The notes: generated by a model from the letters alone, not told the origin. A stretch of 64,000 nucleotides of DNA from Mytilus trossulus (GCF_036588685.1 NC_086378.1:75843127-75907126); one strand, 5' to 3'. Shown: positions 45,901-59,103, counted from the stretch's first letter. Translations and numbers: made by a program.

Positions 45901-48724
45901 ACTTTTACTTGAGCATCACTTTATATTATACAGCAGCAGTTTCCAACTGATACCTTTTCCTGATGGATAAAATTGTTTGGCATTGTGGGTAATAATTTGT
46001 AACTTCTTTCTTCAGAACATGATGATAACAACATGGTTGAATAAGAAATGGCAGATTGGAGCACCAGGAAAAGCAGCACATCCTAATTCCAGATTTACAG
46101 CCCCAGCTAGCCAGTGTCCTAACATACATCCTGATTGGGAGAAACCTGAGGGAGTACCTATCTCAGCAATTATCTTTGGTGGAAGGAGACCTACAGGTAA
46201 GGTTGAGGGGCACTAGAGAGAGTTCCTATCTCTGTGCTTATCTTTTGGGGGGATTTTACAGGTAATTTTATGTATTGCTGTGAAAAGACCAGAACACCTT
46301 TACTGGAACAATTTTGTTGTTGAATATATTTGCATGCATGACAGTCAATGTAGAAACTTTTATAATGCATCATGCTTTTTAAGAGAACTAAAGTTTTCAA
46401 AAGTGAACACAAATATAAGTTTCAGTTCTCTTTTGCTAAAGATTTAAGTCCTTTCTTGTTTTACTTGTTTATAGGTGTACCATTGGTGTTTGAGACTTTC
46501 AGTTGGCAGCATGGAGTGTCTGTGGGAGCCTGTGTCAAGTCTGAAGCAACTGCAGCAGCTGAATTCAAAGGTAACCAAATTTAGAATAACCCACGTTAAT
46601 ACAGTACACTATAAATAACATAATTTTGTGGTTAAATGTTTTTGTAAGCATCTTGGGCATATTTCCCTGCTATTTTACTGAACTTGATTAAAACTAAATT
46701 AGAGTTAAATTGGGAAGCGCAGCAAGTACTACAGTATCTAGCTTGAAAATTTGGGGAAATGTGTCGACATGTTTTGCTGCTGAAATGATGTATTTTAACT
46801 GGTTTTCTGAAGGTAAATTCTGTTATTGATTTGGGGATGTATGGAGGGCAGGCGGGATTTCAACTGTTTTTTGTAGTTATCTAAAAAAAAATATGTAGAA
46901 ACTAGGTTAAACATGTTACTATAATTGCATCAATTATCAGACTACAAAGCGAAACTTAATTATTTATATATAAATGTAATAATTAGCAAACTGGCAATTT
47001 TTTTCAACAGGTGCAGAACAATACAGGTACAATGGTGCCTCTTGTTGTATAAAAGACAACCTTGTTTTCATTTCAATTAAAAAGCTTTTATGATATATTT
47101 GATTCACAGTCAATGTAAGCATTTAATTAATTTCACTATTTTTCAGGAAAGATGATAATGCACGATCCAATGGCTATGAGGCCATTTATGGGGTACAACT
47201 TTGGAAATTATCTAAAGCACTGGTTGAAACTGGAAGCCAAACCACACAAGGTAGGAAAGAAAATATAGTCTGATATTAAAAAAAATCACATATAATTCAC
47301 TTTGTAGTGATTCTTGGAAGTAATCTGTAGACACAACCAAATTTTTCAGAAAAAGATTTCCCATTCATATCACGTATTTTGACATAGTTTAGCATATTAA
47401 AACCTTTTGCAGGATCTTAGGAACTTTGAAATATTTTACTTGCCCTGCAATTAATTGAGTTCAGCTTTGAAGTATTGTTTGTTTGTTTGATAAGATTTTA
47501 CTTTGAAAGTACAGAATGACCTTAAGTGTTGTGTCAGTATGAGGATCAAAATAGATAAAAAGTATTTTAATTTCTATCATAATTATTATATACGTAATTC
47601 AATTGACAAGCAAGCCAAACTTTATAATTTGTTGATCTTTTAATGTAATTCTAGTATGAGTTTCCTGGTAAGAAAACTTTATTATGGCTATTTTAATGAC
47701 TGATATGACTTTAGGTTCCTAAAATCTTCCATGTGAACTGGTTCCGGGTAGATGAAGAAGGAGAATTTCTGTGGCCAGGTTTTGGAGATAATATCCGTGT
47801 ATTGGACTGGGTACTGAGAAGATGTGCTGGAGAGGAAGGCATTGCTGAGAAAACTCCTGTAGGGTATATACCCAAGAAAGGTAAATACTTAGTAGAAATT
47901 ACTCTTTACTGCCATAGCTTATTTACCTATCAAAGGTAAGTATTGGCACAGATAATTCACGTAGTATATAGAAATGGCTAATACACGATAGAGAGATTAA
48001 TACTGGCAAAGGGAAATGCTTATATCAAAGAAACGAAAAATGTTGTCCCAAAAATAATTCAAAAGCCTATGGCTTAAATAAATAAAGCCATTAAATAAAA
48101 TACTGACATAAATTATAATATAGCACAATAAACAAAATAAGACTGACTCACCATTCAAAGAAAAAATATAAGGAAAGCAAAATTTCTAACTTGATGATAT
48201 ACTGTGGATTCATTATTATTCGTTGGATACCAATTTTCGTGGATTTCGAGGGTACAACAGAACCACGAAATTAAATGTTCAAGGAATAAAACTTTTATAT
48301 AGGTTTCTATATACAGACTCAACAAAACCACGAAAATTAAATATCCACAATCATGCAAGATGTTCTTAATCCTCGAAAATTGGTACCCACGAAAATAAAT
48401 GAATCCACAGTATACTGTTTATTGATATGCAGAAGAACAACTGTTACAGTTTTTGAAGCCAAATTCACAAAAGTGTTTTGCATTAAATAGAATTAAAAAG
48501 AATTGTTAAATGTAATTTTTTGGTGGTTTTTTTCAGAATCATTTAATTTGACCAACCTTGGTGATCTTAAATGGGATGAACTGTTCAGTATTCCGAAGTA
48601 CTATTGGCTGGACGACATAAGAGAGAGCAAAAGATTCTTAGAAGATCAAGTAGGAACAGATGTACCACAAGTTATCTGGGATGAGCTGGATGAACAAGAA
48701 AAGAGACTTAGGGATCTACTGTAA
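39947..48724 (+). CDS. Phosphoenolpyruvate carboxykinase (GTP), PEPCK-2, twelve coding exons
   Basis: Exons: 39947-40111, 40486-40607, 41223-41407, 41732-41935, 42228-42415, 42758-42887, 45061-45272, 46016-46196, 46475-46570, 47147-47250, 47715-47880, 48537-48724. All are GT-AG and in phase, giving 1941 nt, or 646 residues and TAA. Catalytic features are kept: Arg108 in VARVEAK, Lys266 in LLGKK, His286 in AEHML, P-loop ACGKT (311-314, reactive Cys311), GDD (332-334), HPNSR, FGGRRP and WPGFGDN. The N-terminus ([13 protein letters not shown]) is acidic with no targeting signal, so a cytosolic enzyme is likely. It lies 17 kb downstream of PEPCK-1 in the same orientation. Exons of 185, 204 and 188 nt match PEPCK-1 exactly, but the 3' half is cut by other introns. 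Substitutions in normally conserved stretches ([25 protein letters not shown]) show long divergence. Confidence 0.94.
43073..43690. repeat. Four tandem units of about 160 bp within the TIR element
   Basis: The landmark TTTTCGCAC..TAACTTTAGT recurs at 43073, 43232, 43394 and 43555. Each unit contains GTCCCAACAGTTTAGGAATT and GGGGCCAAAAAGG. Confidence 0.88.
43965..44180. repeat. Tandem repeat of about 36 bp within the TIR element
   Basis: Five or six copies of CAGTATTGTGCAATAGCAAG with AAATCTTCAATTGCA. GTGCAATAGCAAG is the constant core. Confidence 0.85.
45490..45860. mobile_element. Decayed relative of the 42989-44729 element
   Basis: Begins TTTATATGACTGTAAAATTT and ends CTGCAGTCGTATCAAGCTG, degenerate versions of the larger element's ends. 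It shares TTGGTCCACATT, GGTCCAAAATTGAACTTTAT and GTGTCAGAAACATATGCTGT with it and lacks the tandem arrays. Confidence 0.65.
48198..48414. mobile_element. MITE with long terminal inverted repeats, 217 bp
   Basis: TATACTGTGGATTCATTATT continuing to CCAATTTTCG at the left matches the complement of CGAAAATTGGTACCCACG ... GAATCCACAGTATA at the right, about 40 bp with few mismatches. Ends in TA on both sides fit a TA target duplication (Tc1/mariner-like). It is located in the last PEPCK-2 intron. Confidence 0.78.
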
Positions 48725-50580
48725 AACATTTTGTTGATCAGGAGTCCATATCTTGCAAATGTTTTGAGTCAAGGTTACTGAAGTGTTTGGTGACTTTTTC
48801 ACAGCAGACGTTATATAGTTAGCAGAGTGGAGTGGTGATAATAAATCAAAATATCTTATTTGTTGTTATTTGTTATAGACATATATTTTATACACATTGT
48901 TAAAGATGCAATACAAGTGCTTGTAGTAGATAAAGACATATTTATCAGATTAAATGTTGACTGTTAAGTATATGCATGTTATTTAGTAGTTCGATACAAT
49001 TCTTATCTTTAAAATGTCTCAGACTTGGATCATTTCATGTTGGATCATGTGATCTAACATGTATTTGTTTATTTATTTCACACGTTGGCTGAAAAACATA
49101 TCAACTTTTTAATTAAGAGAGGATATTAATTTGAATAATTGTGAAACCGATTTTAATTCTTCTTTTTTAATATTTTACTATAATCTGAATTATGAAATGA
49201 AAAAAATGATACATGTAGTTACAAATGTTTTAAAATGTTTGCATAATTCAAAGGTTTTCTCATATTTTTATGTTTGACTTCATGCAATAGCATAATTTAG
49301 GGTGGTTTTTTTTATAAGAAAGCCTGCCAAATCTAAGCTTGAATGTGTGGCATTATACTTTTATGTTTTATTTTTAGTACAGGTTTGTTTAATGTCATAC
49401 AAGAGCTTACTAAATGTGGCATTATGGAATGTTACACCATATTTTTATCCGTAGGAGTTTTATAGGTTATACTGTTATAAGTAATTTCAAGGTTTATTGA
49501 TCATAATTGAAATCCCAAGAGATAATCATTGCATATCGGATTGTTAAATCCTTAGATATAGTTTATCAAATGGTGCTACAATGTATAAGTATAAAATTTA
49601 CAAATGACCATTCCACTGATTTTATAAAGCTTAAGATATCAGTTTAGATCCTTCTTTCTTTAAGATTCTGATAATGGTTTAAGATTTTTTTATTTTTATG
49701 ATATTGGATTAAATTTTGCATATTCTTAGCATTATTCAAATTTGACATTTGTGTTCTTGGCTTTCTGGGAATAAATACAATTTATGGTATTTTCAAAACT
49801 ATGATTTTATAGCTAAAGCTTTAAAATATATACAGAATAGCTAGCTTTTAAAAGCCATTGTTTAATGGTACACCATTCTTGCAGTATATATAGATTGCAA
49901 TTTTTATGATATATACATTTATAGATGAGACTTTTACTCTCACAGAATACCCGGTATTATGCATTACGTTTTATTTAGTCATTATACATATTTGTAATAT
50001 CAACTTTCTTGTTGATTTGTTGATTGGTTTTGTTAGATGTAGTTATTTTAAAACATTTCAAATGTATGAGTTTGTTTGTTACTTGATATGATGATTGAAG
50101 TTTTCTTAGAAGGCAGTATACTGTATATTCATAAATTATTGTGAAAAAGGTGTCTATGTCAGTATCCCAATAATAAGAACTAGCAATCTGTTATCTGTAT
50201 GTAGCATTTCCTGAATTTGCAAAATAGATTTATCTCGCATTTATGTCAATTCTTCAAAAAATGCAACAATAAATGCATACAATATTTGCCTTTTACGTTA
50301 AGCAAATAACAATCAATAAATCTATAGATGGTTTATTTGTTACATTCCCCTTTCAGTAAGTGCATTTATCCTGCTGAAATTTTTCAAGTTTTCTGTGATT
50401 ATTTTTTTTTCTTTGTGCCATACAAAGCTTTAATATAATATTACTTGTTATTGTATGAAATCTCTTATTTAATATGCATCTTATATACTTAAAAGGAGAT
50501 ATGTGTAATGGTTTCTATATATTTATATTGTTACAGTATTGTTAATATATGAGTGTGTATAAATAAAGTAGTATTGCTTG
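48725..50580 (+). other. PEPCK-2 3' untranslated region (inferred)
   Basis: Long A/T-rich stretch without ORFs. An early AATAAA occurs at 48840, and a better-placed one at 50562 is followed by GTAGTATTGCTTG and TTTTCTGTTGG. Confidence 0.35.
50562..50567 (+). terminator. Candidate PEPCK-2 polyadenylation signal
   Basis: AATAAA with a T/G-rich downstream sequence. An earlier AATAAA (48840) is an alternative. Confidence 0.35.
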
Positions 50581-50984
50581 AAATTGTTTTCTGTTGGAAT
50601 GATGGCCCTAAGACCTCTCGATGTATTCTTTCTTTAGTTTGCGTTGGGTTGCTGTTTTTTTTTTTTTTTTTGCATACTTGATTTGCATAGGATTTTCAAA
50701 TAAAATGCTGAAAATATGCTTTAAAGTATTAATGCATTGCAAAAAACTAATATTTCATCAAATAAATTTAAGTCCGATATAAATATATCCTCTTCATATT
50801 GGATACAATTTTTTTTAAGTCTGATGCAGACATTTTGTAGTCAATATGTTTCAACTGAGGTACTTCAAAGGCGTCATTATGAAGCAAAGGGGATGGCGTC
50901 AAAAGGCATCATCATGGAGGAAAGGGTTAAAAACTGTTGAGCATTATTAGTCCACTATTTTCTACATAATCAATTTTGCACTTT

Positions 50985-51180
50985 TTTGTGGTGATCAGTT
51001 TTTGTTGGTAAAATAAGTCCGAGAGAACCATGACCTTCAGCAGGAAAACTTGAAATCCTTTTCAAGAAAAATTGGAGTCTAGTGCAGCACCTACATCCTA
51101 GATTTGAACTCACAACCTTCGTATTTCCAGACTTGGTACACTGTAGTCGGATAAGTTAGACCACTCCTCCACCTAGGACA
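50985..51180 (-). mobile_element. tRNA-derived SINE (minus strand)
   Basis: On the minus strand GGTGGAGGAGTGGTCTAACT resembles tRNA box A, and GTTGTGAGTTCAAATCTAGG resembles box B, 50 nt later. The tail contains GGTTCTCTCGGACTTATTTT and CCAACAAAAACTG. The tRNA part is too diverged to fold as a functional tRNA. Confidence 0.55.
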
Positions 51181-51509
51181 TGTTCTAAAAATGAAACATA
51201 AGACTGTCCAAGGCCCCTGATAAATATATAACAGATCACCATAGTAATTAAATATCAAGTCGACAGCTGATTTGTAAAAATTCAACAACTCAAAATAGTT
51301 GTTGATTAATTAGCAAACAATGGGTGCCTAAAAAAACTAAGAACAAGAACAAGAACTAAGAACAAGACACTTTAAGTGAACAGCACTGCAAGCAAAGCAA
51401 ATGCATAAATGAAACTAAAAAAATAATGGTATAAACATTGTTGACATGACAGATATCCAGAAAGCATTCACAAAATCAACCAATCGTGTTCAAACAACAT
51501 TGAACACAA

Positions 51510-53800
51510 AATAAGTAATAACACTGACACACAACTATACAAATAACACTAGTAACAAGATACATATACAGACACTGACACACACCTATACAAATAACAC
51601 TACACTGACACACACCTATACAAATAACACTACTCTGACACACACCTATACAAATAACACTAGTAACCCGATACGTATACAGACACTGACACACAAGTAA
51701 TGAAATAAAACTTAGAAACTAGAAAAGTATACAGACACGGACCCACATATATACAAATAACACTAGTAACAAGATACTTATACAGACACTGACACACAAC
51801 TATACAAATAACCCAAGTAACAAGATACTTATACAGACACGGACCCACATATATACAAATAACATTAGTAACAAGATACTTATACAGACACTGACACACG
51901 ACTATACAAATAACCCAAGTAACAAGATACGTATACAGACAATGAAACACAACTATACAAATAACAATAGTAGTAAGATACGTATACAGACACTGACACA
52001 CTACTATACAAATAACACTAGTAACAAGATACATGTACAGACACTGACACACACCTATGCAAATAACACTACACTGACACACACCTATACAAATAACACT
52101 AGTAACACGATACGCATACAGACACTGACACACAAGTATAGAAATAAAACTTAGAAACAAGATAAGTATACAGACACGGACCCACATATACACAAATAAC
52201 ACCAGTAACAAGATACTTATACAGACACTGACACACAACAATACAAATAACACTAGTAGCAATATACGTATACAGACACTGACACACAACTATACAAATA
52301 ACACTAGTAGCAAGATACGTAAACAGACACTAACACACTACTATACAAATAACACTAGTAACAAGATACATATACAGACACTGACACACACCTATACAAA
52401 TAACACTACACTGACACATACCTATACAAATAACACTAGTAACACGATACGTATACAGACACTGACACACAAGTATAGAAATAAAACTTAGAAACAAGAT
52501 ACTTATACAGACACGGACCCACATATAAACAAATAACACTAGTAACAAGATACGTATACAGACACTGACACACAACTATACAAATAACACTAGTAGCAAG
52601 AAACGTATACAGACACTGACACACTACTATACAAATAACACTAGTAACAAGATAAGTATACAGACACTGACACACAACTATACAAATACCACTAGTAACA
52701 AGATATGTATACAAACACTGACACACATTTATACAAATAACACTAGTAACACGATAAGTATGCAGAAACTGACACACAAATATAGAAATAACACTTAGAA
52801 ACAAGATACTTATACAGACAATGTCACACAACTATCTAAATAACAAAAGTAACAAGATACGTATTGCAGACACTGACACACATTTATACAAATAGCACTA
52901 GTAACAAGATATACATACAGACACTGGCACACAACTATACAAATAACACTCGTAACAAGATATACATACAGACAGTGACACACAACTATACAAATAACAC
53001 TAGTTACAAGATAAGTATACAGACACTGACACACAACTATACAAATGCCACTAGTAACACGATACGTATACAGACACTGACACACACCTATACAAATTCT
53101 ACTAGTAACACGATACATATACAGACACTGACACACAAGTATAGAAATAACACTTTGAATCAAGATACGTATAGACACTGACACACATATATACAAAAAA
53201 CACTAGTAACAAGATACGTATACAGACACTGACACATAACTATACAAATAATACTCATAGCAAGATACGTATACAGACACTAACACACTACTATCCAAAT
53301 AACACTAGTAGCAAGAAACGTATACAGACACTTACACACAACTTTACGAATAACACTCGTAACAAAATAAGTATACAGACTCTGACACACAACTATCCAA
53401 ATAACACTAGTAACAATATAAGTATAGACACTGACACAAAACTATACAAATAACATTAGTAACAAAATTAGTATACAGACACTGACACACACTTATACAA
53501 ATAACACTAGTAACGAGATACGTTTACAGACATTGACACAAAACTATACAAATAACAATAGTAGCAAGATACGTATACAGACACTGAAACACAGCTATAC
53601 AAATAACACTAGTAGCAAAATACGTATACAGACATTGACGCACAGCTATACAAACAACACTAGTAATAAGATACGTTTACAGACACTGACACACAACTAT
53701 ACAAATAACACTAGTAACAAGATACGTATACAGACACTGACACTGACAGGCACACAACTATAAAAACAAACTTAGTAACACGATAAGAATACACTTGCTT
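51510..53800. repeat. 51-bp minisatellite, array 3
   Basis: Unit CACTAGTAACAAGATACGTA, TACAGACACTGACACACAAC, TATACAAATAA. Because 51 is divisible by three, minus-strand frames stay open over several units as a 17-residue repeat (for example CQCLYTYLVTSVICIVV). I do not consider them genes. Confidence 0.95.
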
Positions 53801-54154
53801 ACAGTTATAAAAATACCATTAGTAACAAGATAGTAAAAATAATCAGACTTAAAGGTTTACAAATAACACTGGCAATAAGACAAGTATACTGACACTGAAC
53901 ACAGCTATACAAATGACATTATCATCAAGACAAGTGAACAGAATCTGACTTATAGGTATTCAAATAGCACTGGTATTATGATAAGTATACAGACACTGAC
54001 ACATAGGTATACATATAATACGTATAACAATGTATGTACATAGACACTGACACACAACTATACAAATAACACTATTAACAAACTATGCGTACAGACAATG
54101 ACACAGAAGTATACAAAAAATATGGAAAACAATATAGCTATTTTTACAGATATA
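53801..54154. repeat. Diverged transition between array 3 and array 4
   Basis: Loose units still holding GACACTGACACA and TATACAAATAACACT, with variable spacing. Confidence 0.7.
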
Positions 54155-56180
54155 CAAATAACACTGATAATAAACAAAAAGATAAACAGACACACCGCTA
54201 TACAAATAACACCGGCCATTTGAAAAAGGTAAACAGACACACGGCTATACAAATAACACCGGTCATTTGAAAAAGGTAAACAGACAAACCGCTATACAAA
54301 TAACACTGGTAATAAAAAAAAAAGATAAACAGACACACGGCTATACAAATAACACTGGTAATAAAAAAAGGTAAACAGACACACGGCTATACAAATAACA
54401 CCGGTCATTTGAAAAAGGTAAACAGACACACCGCTATACAAATAACACCGGTCATTTGAAAAAGGTAAACAGACACACGGCTATACAAATAACACTGGTC
54501 ATTTAAAAAAGATAAACAGACACACCGCTATACAAATAACACTGGTAATAAAAAAAAGGTAAACAGACACACTGCTATACAAATAACACTGGTCATTTAA
54601 AAAAGGTAAACAGACACACCGCTATACAAATAACACTGGTCATTTAAAAAAGGTAAACAGACACACTGCTATACAAATAACACTGGTCATTTAAAAAAGG
54701 TAAACAGACACACCGCTATACAAATAACACTGGTCATTTAAAAAAGGTAAACAGACACACCACTATACAAATAACACTGGTAATAAAAAAAGGTAAACAG
54801 ACACACCGCTATACAAATAACACCGGTCATTTGAAAAAGGTAAACAGACACACGGCTATACAAATAACACTGGTCATTTAAAAAAGATAAACAGACACAC
54901 CGCTATACAAATAACACTGGTAATAAAAAAAAAAGGTAAACAGACACACGGCTATACAAATAACACTGGTAATTAAAAAAAGGTAAACAGACACACCGCT
55001 ATACAAATAACACTGGAAATAAAAAAAGGTAAACAGACACACTGCTATACAAATAACACTGGTCATTTAAAAAAGGTAAACAGACACACCGCTATACAAA
55101 TAACACCGGTCATTTGAAAAAGGTAAACAGACACACGGCTACACAAATAACACTGGTCATTTAAAAAAGATAAACAGACACACCGCTATACAAATAACAC
55201 TGGTAATAAAAAAAAAGGTAAACAGACACACGGCTATACAAATAACACTGGTAATTAAAAAAAGGTAAACAGACACACCGCTATACAAATAACACTGGAA
55301 ATAAAAAAAGGTAAACAGACACACTGCTATACAAATAACACTGGTCATTTAAAAAAGGTAAACAGACACACCGCTATACAAATAACACTGGTAATAAAAA
55401 AAGGTAAACAGACACACTGCTATACAAATAACACTGGTCATTTAAAAAAGGTAAACAGACACACCGCTATACAAATAACACTGGTCATTTAAAAAAGGTA
55501 AACAGACACACCACTATACAAATAACACTGGTAATAAAAAAAGGTAAACAGATACACTGCTATACAAATAACACTGGTCATTTATAAAGGTAAACAGACA
55601 CACCGCTATACAAATAACACTGGTAATAAAAAAAGGTAAACAGACACACTGCTATACAAATAACACTAGTCATTTATAAAAGGTAAACAGACACACCACT
55701 ATACAAATAACACTGGTAATAAAAAAAGGTAAACAGACACACTGCTATACAAATAACACTGGTCATTTATAAAAGGTAAACAGACACACCGCTATACAAA
55801 TAACACTGGTAATAAAAAAAGGTAAACAGACACACTGCTATACAAATAACACTGGTCATTTAAAAAAGGTAAACAGACACACCGCTATACAAATAACACT
55901 GGTCATTTAAAAAAGGTAAACAGACACACCACTATACAAATAACACTGGTAATAAAAAAAGGTAAACAGACACACTGCTATACAAATAACACTGGTCATT
56001 TATAAAAGGTAAACAGACACACCGCTATACAAATAACACTGGTAATAAAAAAAGGTAAACAGACACACTGCTATACAAATAACACTGGTAATTTAAAAAA
56101 GGTAAACAGACACACCGCTATACAAATAACACTGGTAATTAAAAAAAGGTAAACAGACACACTGCTATACAAATAACACT
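54155..56180. repeat. 46-bp minisatellite, array 4
   Basis: Unit CACTGGTAATAAAAAAAGGT, AAACAGACACACCGCTATAC, AAATAA, alternating with a variant reading CACTGGTCATTTAAAAAAGG. It shares CTATACAAATAACACT and CAGACAC with array 3, so both descend from one ancestor. Alternating variants give a higher-order pattern of about 92-140 bp. Diverged units continue to about 56520. Confidence 0.94.
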
Positions 56181-56529
56181 GGAATAAGAAAGGTATACAG
56201 ACACTGACACACAAATATACGAATAACACTGGTAATAAAAAGGTATACAAAAATCATTGGTATTAAAATTTAAAAAAAAAGGGTATACAGATACACAGCT
56301 ATACACATTACATTGGTAAAAAGATAAGTATACAAACACTGACACACAGATATACAAATAACACTGGTAATAAAAGAGGTATACATACACACAGCTATAC
56401 ATATAACATTGGTAATAAGATAAGTATACATACACTGACACACAGATATACAGATAACACGGATAACAAGATAGGTGAACAGACACTGCCATACAGCTAT
56501 GCAAATAACACTGATACATCCAGAACTGG

Positions 56530-58390
56530 GGAATAGACAACAGCGACAAAATACGTGCACAAACAACACGTATAAAGTAGGTGTAAAACATCCCTTTAAA
56601 AAATGTGTTTTGACAACACCTACATGGCACTGAGGTGTACAGACACCATTGACAAAACGGGTGTACAAAGATCACCGAAAACAAGATTTTTACAAACAAC
56701 AAAAAACATGACAGGTGTACAGATAAAACCAAAAGTTAGAAATTTGGTACGTCAGCAAGCAATGGCCCGGTTTGCTCATGTTTGCATGATGCAAAGAGAC
56801 TGATGCATACCAAGAAAATATTCATAACTTGTCAATCTTATAAGTTTTTTTTATTTTTTATCTTCTTGATTAGTATATTTTTTATTAAAACCCAATTACT
56901 ATTTATTTTTTGTGAGCATTTTCGTAAATGATGAGTAACCAATAAATTTGACATCGAGAATCATCTCTAAATAGCAATTTATCTTTCAATCCGAAAAAAA
57001 ATGTATCATTCACAGAATTTGTCATTTTTTTTTTAACAAAAACAATCTTTTTAGACGATTTTGACCTGAAGAATTATTGTGAAATGCATATTATGCCAAT
57101 ATCTTATGTATCAATTCTTTATGACATTCTTCCATAACAAAATGCTTCTCAAAGTGTGTGGTTTATAACAAAAAGTAAGCTTTACATTTTTTATCACTTT
57201 GAAATAACGTAACCTTTCCGTCAGTTATTTTTTAAATCCTATTATAAGAAGACATTGCTCATGCTTTTTAAACAAAAACTATTTCTAAACGCAAAATGAA
57301 TGGTCTGAATTTTACCAAGAATATAGTCAAATCTACTTATTATGCACATCAACTATGCAAATTTCAAGTAGCCTTAAGCTTCTAACAGACACTAACATTG
57401 CTTTTGGGCTTGTTTTTTTTGCGTTTGTAAAAGATATTTCTCCATTTCGAAATTTTTGTTAAACCGAAATACATTTTTTGTATTTCCCCCAAAATTAAAT
57501 GAGCAATTTCACCAAAACATAACACGCACATCTTCATATTATTTACAACGACTGTGCTAATTTCATATGTTTTCTACCTATATTTTTGGAGGTTTTGCGC
57601 TCGATAAAAATGTTGACTGACGGACAGATGGACAATGAGACAAATGGGCAAAGTGAAAACTTTAGGGTTAAAATATGTGTTCAAACAACAATAACAAAAC
57701 AGGTGACATGCAGACAATACACTGAGATATGTACCTGTATCATGAAATAATTTCGAATACAACATGCATGTGAACAAACAACACTAACATGACAGCTAGG
57801 TGTATAAACAACACTAAAAACAGGTCGACAATACATATATATACAAAATGCAGGTACTGTAAAAAAAAATGAGCTTGGACAGGGGCAAATATGCCAGCGT
57901 TAAATGACTGTGGTTTAAAAAAAAAAGGCATACATATACAATGTAGTCCTATTGACATATTCTTAAAAAAAATCCAATTTAAAAAGCTAGTCTTTGCTTT
58001 TGGGACCGCTATTTAATCTCAATAATAAAACATTACAAAGTCTCTGCATAAGCGATGAAAATAAAATAGGTGTACTCGATCCATTCAGAGCTCAATATAT
58101 AGAAATTTTGGGGCATCCACCTCGAGTTTCCCTGTCCCCGACTAACGTATCGGATGTTGATGCACGCGACCAATTATATATTACAATACTTACATTAGAT
58201 ATATGTTTCATTATAATACGTTATTCTGATTGGCTAACAGCACATCACATGTTATTCCGTAAACAATTGCATGAGACAATAACATTTATCATGCATGATG
58301 ACACGAGGTCCCACAACAAAGTGCACAGGTCAATTAAATAAAACTGGATAAAAATAGTGTTTTCGTGATCCTAGCTAAACAATATAATTA
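56530..58390. other. No convincing gene; probably old repeat DNA
   Basis: A 115-codon plus-strand ORF (57994-58341) has no recognisable motif. Its 3' half runs directly into the palindromic element at 58391, so it may be part of a larger transposon. Confidence 0.35.
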
Positions 58391-58553
58391 TAAGTATTGA
58401 ATGCTTCTTTTTGTAACTTTATAGGGTTGTATTATATGTCTCTGACCGTGCGTACATTTTTTGAATGAAGCGCTTCCGTGCTTCATACAAAATGTACTTC
58501 GGTCAACGCTTTTACACCCCAATAAATTTACAAAAAGAAGCATTCAATTCTTA
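58391..58553. mobile_element. Palindromic MITE, 163 bp
   Basis: A 21-bp perfect terminal inverted repeat (58396-58416 and 58528-58548, beginning ATTGAATGCTTC) extends outward with one mismatch to TAAG. The centre has a second palindrome (GTACATTTTTTGAATGAAGC against GCTTCATACAAAATGTAC). Confidence 0.78.
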
Positions 58554-58721
58554 AAATACAGACAGACACAGAGTCACAAATAGATTATTATGTTTCCCGA
58601 TTTTTTCGTAGTACAAAATAAAAAAAATATAATACGAACACATTTTGAGTTTCAATATATGGCGGGAAAATCAGGGGAGTTAACAATTGATAGCGTCCAT
58701 TTCATTCCTCTCTAGATTTAT

Positions 58722-58790
58722 CATATCGAAAAAGCCGGTGAAGTGTCATTTCAGGTCATCATTTCATCCAAAAATATATATATCTAACAG
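58722..58790 (+). promoter_or_regulatory. Homologue of the PEPCK-2 non-coding first exon
   Basis: ATTTATCATATCGA and GCCGGTGAAGTG followed 55 nt later by the donor CAG|GTAAGG at 58791, matching 38630-38704 in order and spacing. It suggests the 5' end of another gene related to PEPCK-2. Confidence 0.4.
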
Positions 58791-59103
58791 GTAAGGCACA
58801 ATTTACATTTTTGTGATAAGAAGTTTATAACATTGATGCAAATCATCTGCATATGAAAATGACTTTCAACAGTTGAGTGAAAACCTTGCCAAATGCAAGT
58901 TGAAGTTCTTCCTTGTGCAATGCATTATGTTGATACCGGCACTTTTTACCATTTTGCTGATTTTGTTACTTTGGTGAAAACTTAGTTATGCGAACTAGTT
59001 CTCAAATTAACTTTGCTATCATATGTTTTGAGGGAAATGCATTGTCACTTCAGAAATTCAAAGTTAAAATTATTGTTTTCTGCATTTCTGCAAACAATAA
59101 TAC

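Noticed and set aside
50115..50150. Possible second copy of the 48198 MITE (ACTGTATATTCATAAATTATTGTG)
   Set aside because: Only one degenerate arm is present and no inverted partner was found nearby.
51085..51165. Possible functional tRNA gene on the minus strand
   Set aside because: Box A and B are recognisable but the stems do not pair well, and a SINE-like tail follows.
57994..58341. 115-codon plus-strand ORF
   Set aside because: No motif, no splice or promoter context, and it abuts a palindromic element; more likely transposon-derived DNA.
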